Origin: Lachnospiraceae bacterium
GTDB lineage: Bacteria > Bacillota > Clostridia > Lachnospirales > Lachnospiraceae
Direction of reading: 5' to 3'
Assembly (NCBI GenBank): GCA_017460885.1
Contig: JAFUAB010000001.1
Coordinates: 1 to 64,000, forward strand
Length of the DNA: 64,000 nt
Below are positions 63,014-64,000 of this stretch, in pieces. The stretch's first letter is position 1. Each line of letters begins with the position of its first letter. Under the pieces are notes generated by a model. It saw only the letters and a program-made list of their open reading frames with translations. It did not search any database and was not told the DNA's origin. Both the position numbers and the translations under genes were made by a program.

Positions 63014-64000
63014 AAAAAACTCTTTATTGGAAATATATAAGGGCGAGGATCTGGAGTACGACCAAAGCCTGACCTGGCTCGACCTGTTTAAGAAATGTGT
63101 AAAAAAAGGTCCCGATGCGCTTGCGGTCTCTGCGGATAACGGTACCTATACATACAAAGAGCTGGATGATGCATCCGACAGATTTGCGAGGTATCTGCTC
63201 GGCAGGGGAGCCGGACGCGGTGATTTCGTCATACTTAAGCTGGACCGGATCAGGGAATTTATCGCAGCGGCAGCAGGTACCCAAAAGGCAGGCTGCGCAT
63301 ATATACCTGTGGATCCCTCCTATCCCGAAGACAGGATCAGATATATGACAGAGGATTCCGGGGCGGATATCGTGATCACCGCGGATGATATAGAAGAGGC
63401 ATTTGATTCGGAAAGTCTGTACGACCCCGGGAATACTGCGATCAGTATTCCCGGGGCCGGGTCGTCGGATACGGCATATATGATCTATACCTCAGGCTCC
63501 ACGGGACGCCCCAAGGGTGTAAAGATACTTCAGAGCTCACTTATGAATTTTACGCTGTCGGTAAGCCATCTTCTGGGACTGACCGGGGCTGACCGTATCC
63601 TGGCATACAGAACTTTTTCGTTCGATGCTCATATTGGGGATTTCTATCCTACTCTAATCTCGCAGGCTTCCGTTCATATCATAGGAGAGGACAGACGGAG
63701 AGATCCGGGTGATATAGCGGATTATATACGTGAAAACAACATCACCGGCGGTGGATTTACGACCTCGGTGGCAAGGCTCCTGATCACACAGTATGAGCTT
63801 CCGATGCGCTTTATCACCGCCGGCGGAGAGGCTCTTTACGGGATCACGGGACTTCCTTCGATGCGGATAATAAACGAATACGGACCGACCGAATGTACCA
63901 ATGACAGCACATGGTTTGAGCTGACTCCCGGTGTCACCTATGATAAGGTTCCCATAGGAAGACCCATGCCGAACATGTGGTGTTTTGTGGTTGATGATAA
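63000..64000 (+). CDS. NRPS-type amino-acid adenylation domain protein, cut at window edge
   Basis: 333 codons are open to the end. Adenylation core motifs are clear: YTSGSTGRPKGV (A3), FSFDAHIGDFYPTL (A4), NEYGPTEC (A5) and IGRPMPN. The start ATG 63000 has GGAGAAAGG 8 nt upstream and overlaps the InlB-type gene by 14 nt, so translation is coupled. It activates an amino or hydroxy acid as acyl-AMP; downstream carrier domains are off the window. It could be a full NRPS or a DltA-like enzyme; the motifs favour NRPS. Confidence 0.85.
   Translation, partial: MDMHEKNSLLEIYKGEDLEYDQSLTWLDLFKKCVKKGPDALAVSADNGTYTYKELDDASDRFARYLLGRGAGRGDFVILKLDRIREFIAAAAGTQKAGCAYIPVDPSYPEDRIRYMTEDSGADIVITADDIEEAFDSESLYDPGNTAISIPGAGSSDTAYMIYTSGSTGRPKGVKILQSSLMNFTLSVSHLLGLTGADRILAYRTFSFDAHIGDFYPTLISQASVHIIGEDRRRDPGDIADYIRENNITGGGFTTSVARLLITQYELPMRFITAGGEALYGITGLPSMRIINEYGPTECTNDSTWFELTPGVTYDKVPIGRPMPNMWCFVVDD

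Noticed and set aside
1-64000. tRNA, rRNA or CRISPR loci
   Set aside because: No cloverleaf with a TTCGA-type loop, rRNA core sequence or regular repeat-spacer pattern was recognised by eye; a tRNAscan or Infernal run would be decisive.

Overview
The window reads as chromosome of a Gram-positive anaerobe of the Clostridia, most likely a gut or rumen Lachnospiraceae. The reasons are moderate GC content, strong GGAGG ribosome sites, lipoprotein binding proteins, an LCP wall-ligase gene, ClpC, ferredoxin-linked keto-acid oxidation (IorAB), ECF-type vitamin uptake, and a degenerate Rpn-type transposase of a kind common in that family. No rRNA, tRNA or CRISPR array was seen. The species assignment is inference from gene content only.

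Layout. 0.2-8.2 kb is a sugar locus: a LacI-type operator pair and promoter, a lipoprotein binding protein, two permeases, a GH32 fructosidase, a LacI regulator and a GH36 alpha-galactosidase. GH32 plus GH36 suggests raffinose-family oligosaccharides. A large hybrid histidine kinase follows (8.2-11.1). 11.1-14.3 is zinc-type metal uptake (znuA-znuC-znuB) behind a consensus promoter flanked by two Zur-like boxes, with a convergent Fur-family regulator. 14.4-19.2 holds a PurF paralogue lacking the catalytic Cys, a GT2-GtrA glycosyltransferase, a ZIP transporter and a Gfo/Idh oxidoreductase. This block is bracketed by two inverted arrays of the decamer GTTTACATAA: five copies at 20-21 bp phasing and three at 36-37 bp. 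BioY (minus strand) follows, behind a textbook BirA box.

20-25.3 kb is the accessory part. It contains a DUF697 membrane protein, a two-gene HipA-like kinase / DUF2442-HTH module with an 18-bp inverted operator wrapped round its promoter, long palindromes, a Rpn transposase pseudogene with an internal deletion, REP-like motifs, and a lone zinc-type macrodomain hydrolase.

25.3-39 kb returns to core metabolism: class I fumarase/tartrate dehydratase (two subunits), a flippase-like membrane protein, an ECF S component, MntP, then 2-hydroxyacid dehydrogenase - IorA - IorB - acyl-CoA synthetase - Na+/solute symporter (a possible aromatic 2-keto-acid fermentation unit), pyrE, and an M29-like aminopeptidase. 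39-43 kb is purE-purM-purN-purD plus a zinc-ribbon/HTH protein. 43-53.4 kb has an SH3 membrane protein with a polyacidic tail, clpC, a small conserved protein, radA, an LCP protein and a heterodimeric ABC exporter.

53.6-64 kb is a co-directional signalling and envelope block: STAS antagonist, putative anti-sigma kinase, membrane protein, GGDEF cyclase, Cache-HAMP-PP2C phosphatase, BMP-type lipoprotein, InlB-repeat surface protein, and an NRPS-type adenylation enzyme cut by the window edge. The best candidates for undescribed biology are the HipA-like/HTH pair, the GTTTACATAA arrays with the Cys-less PurF, and the partner-switching/adenylation block.
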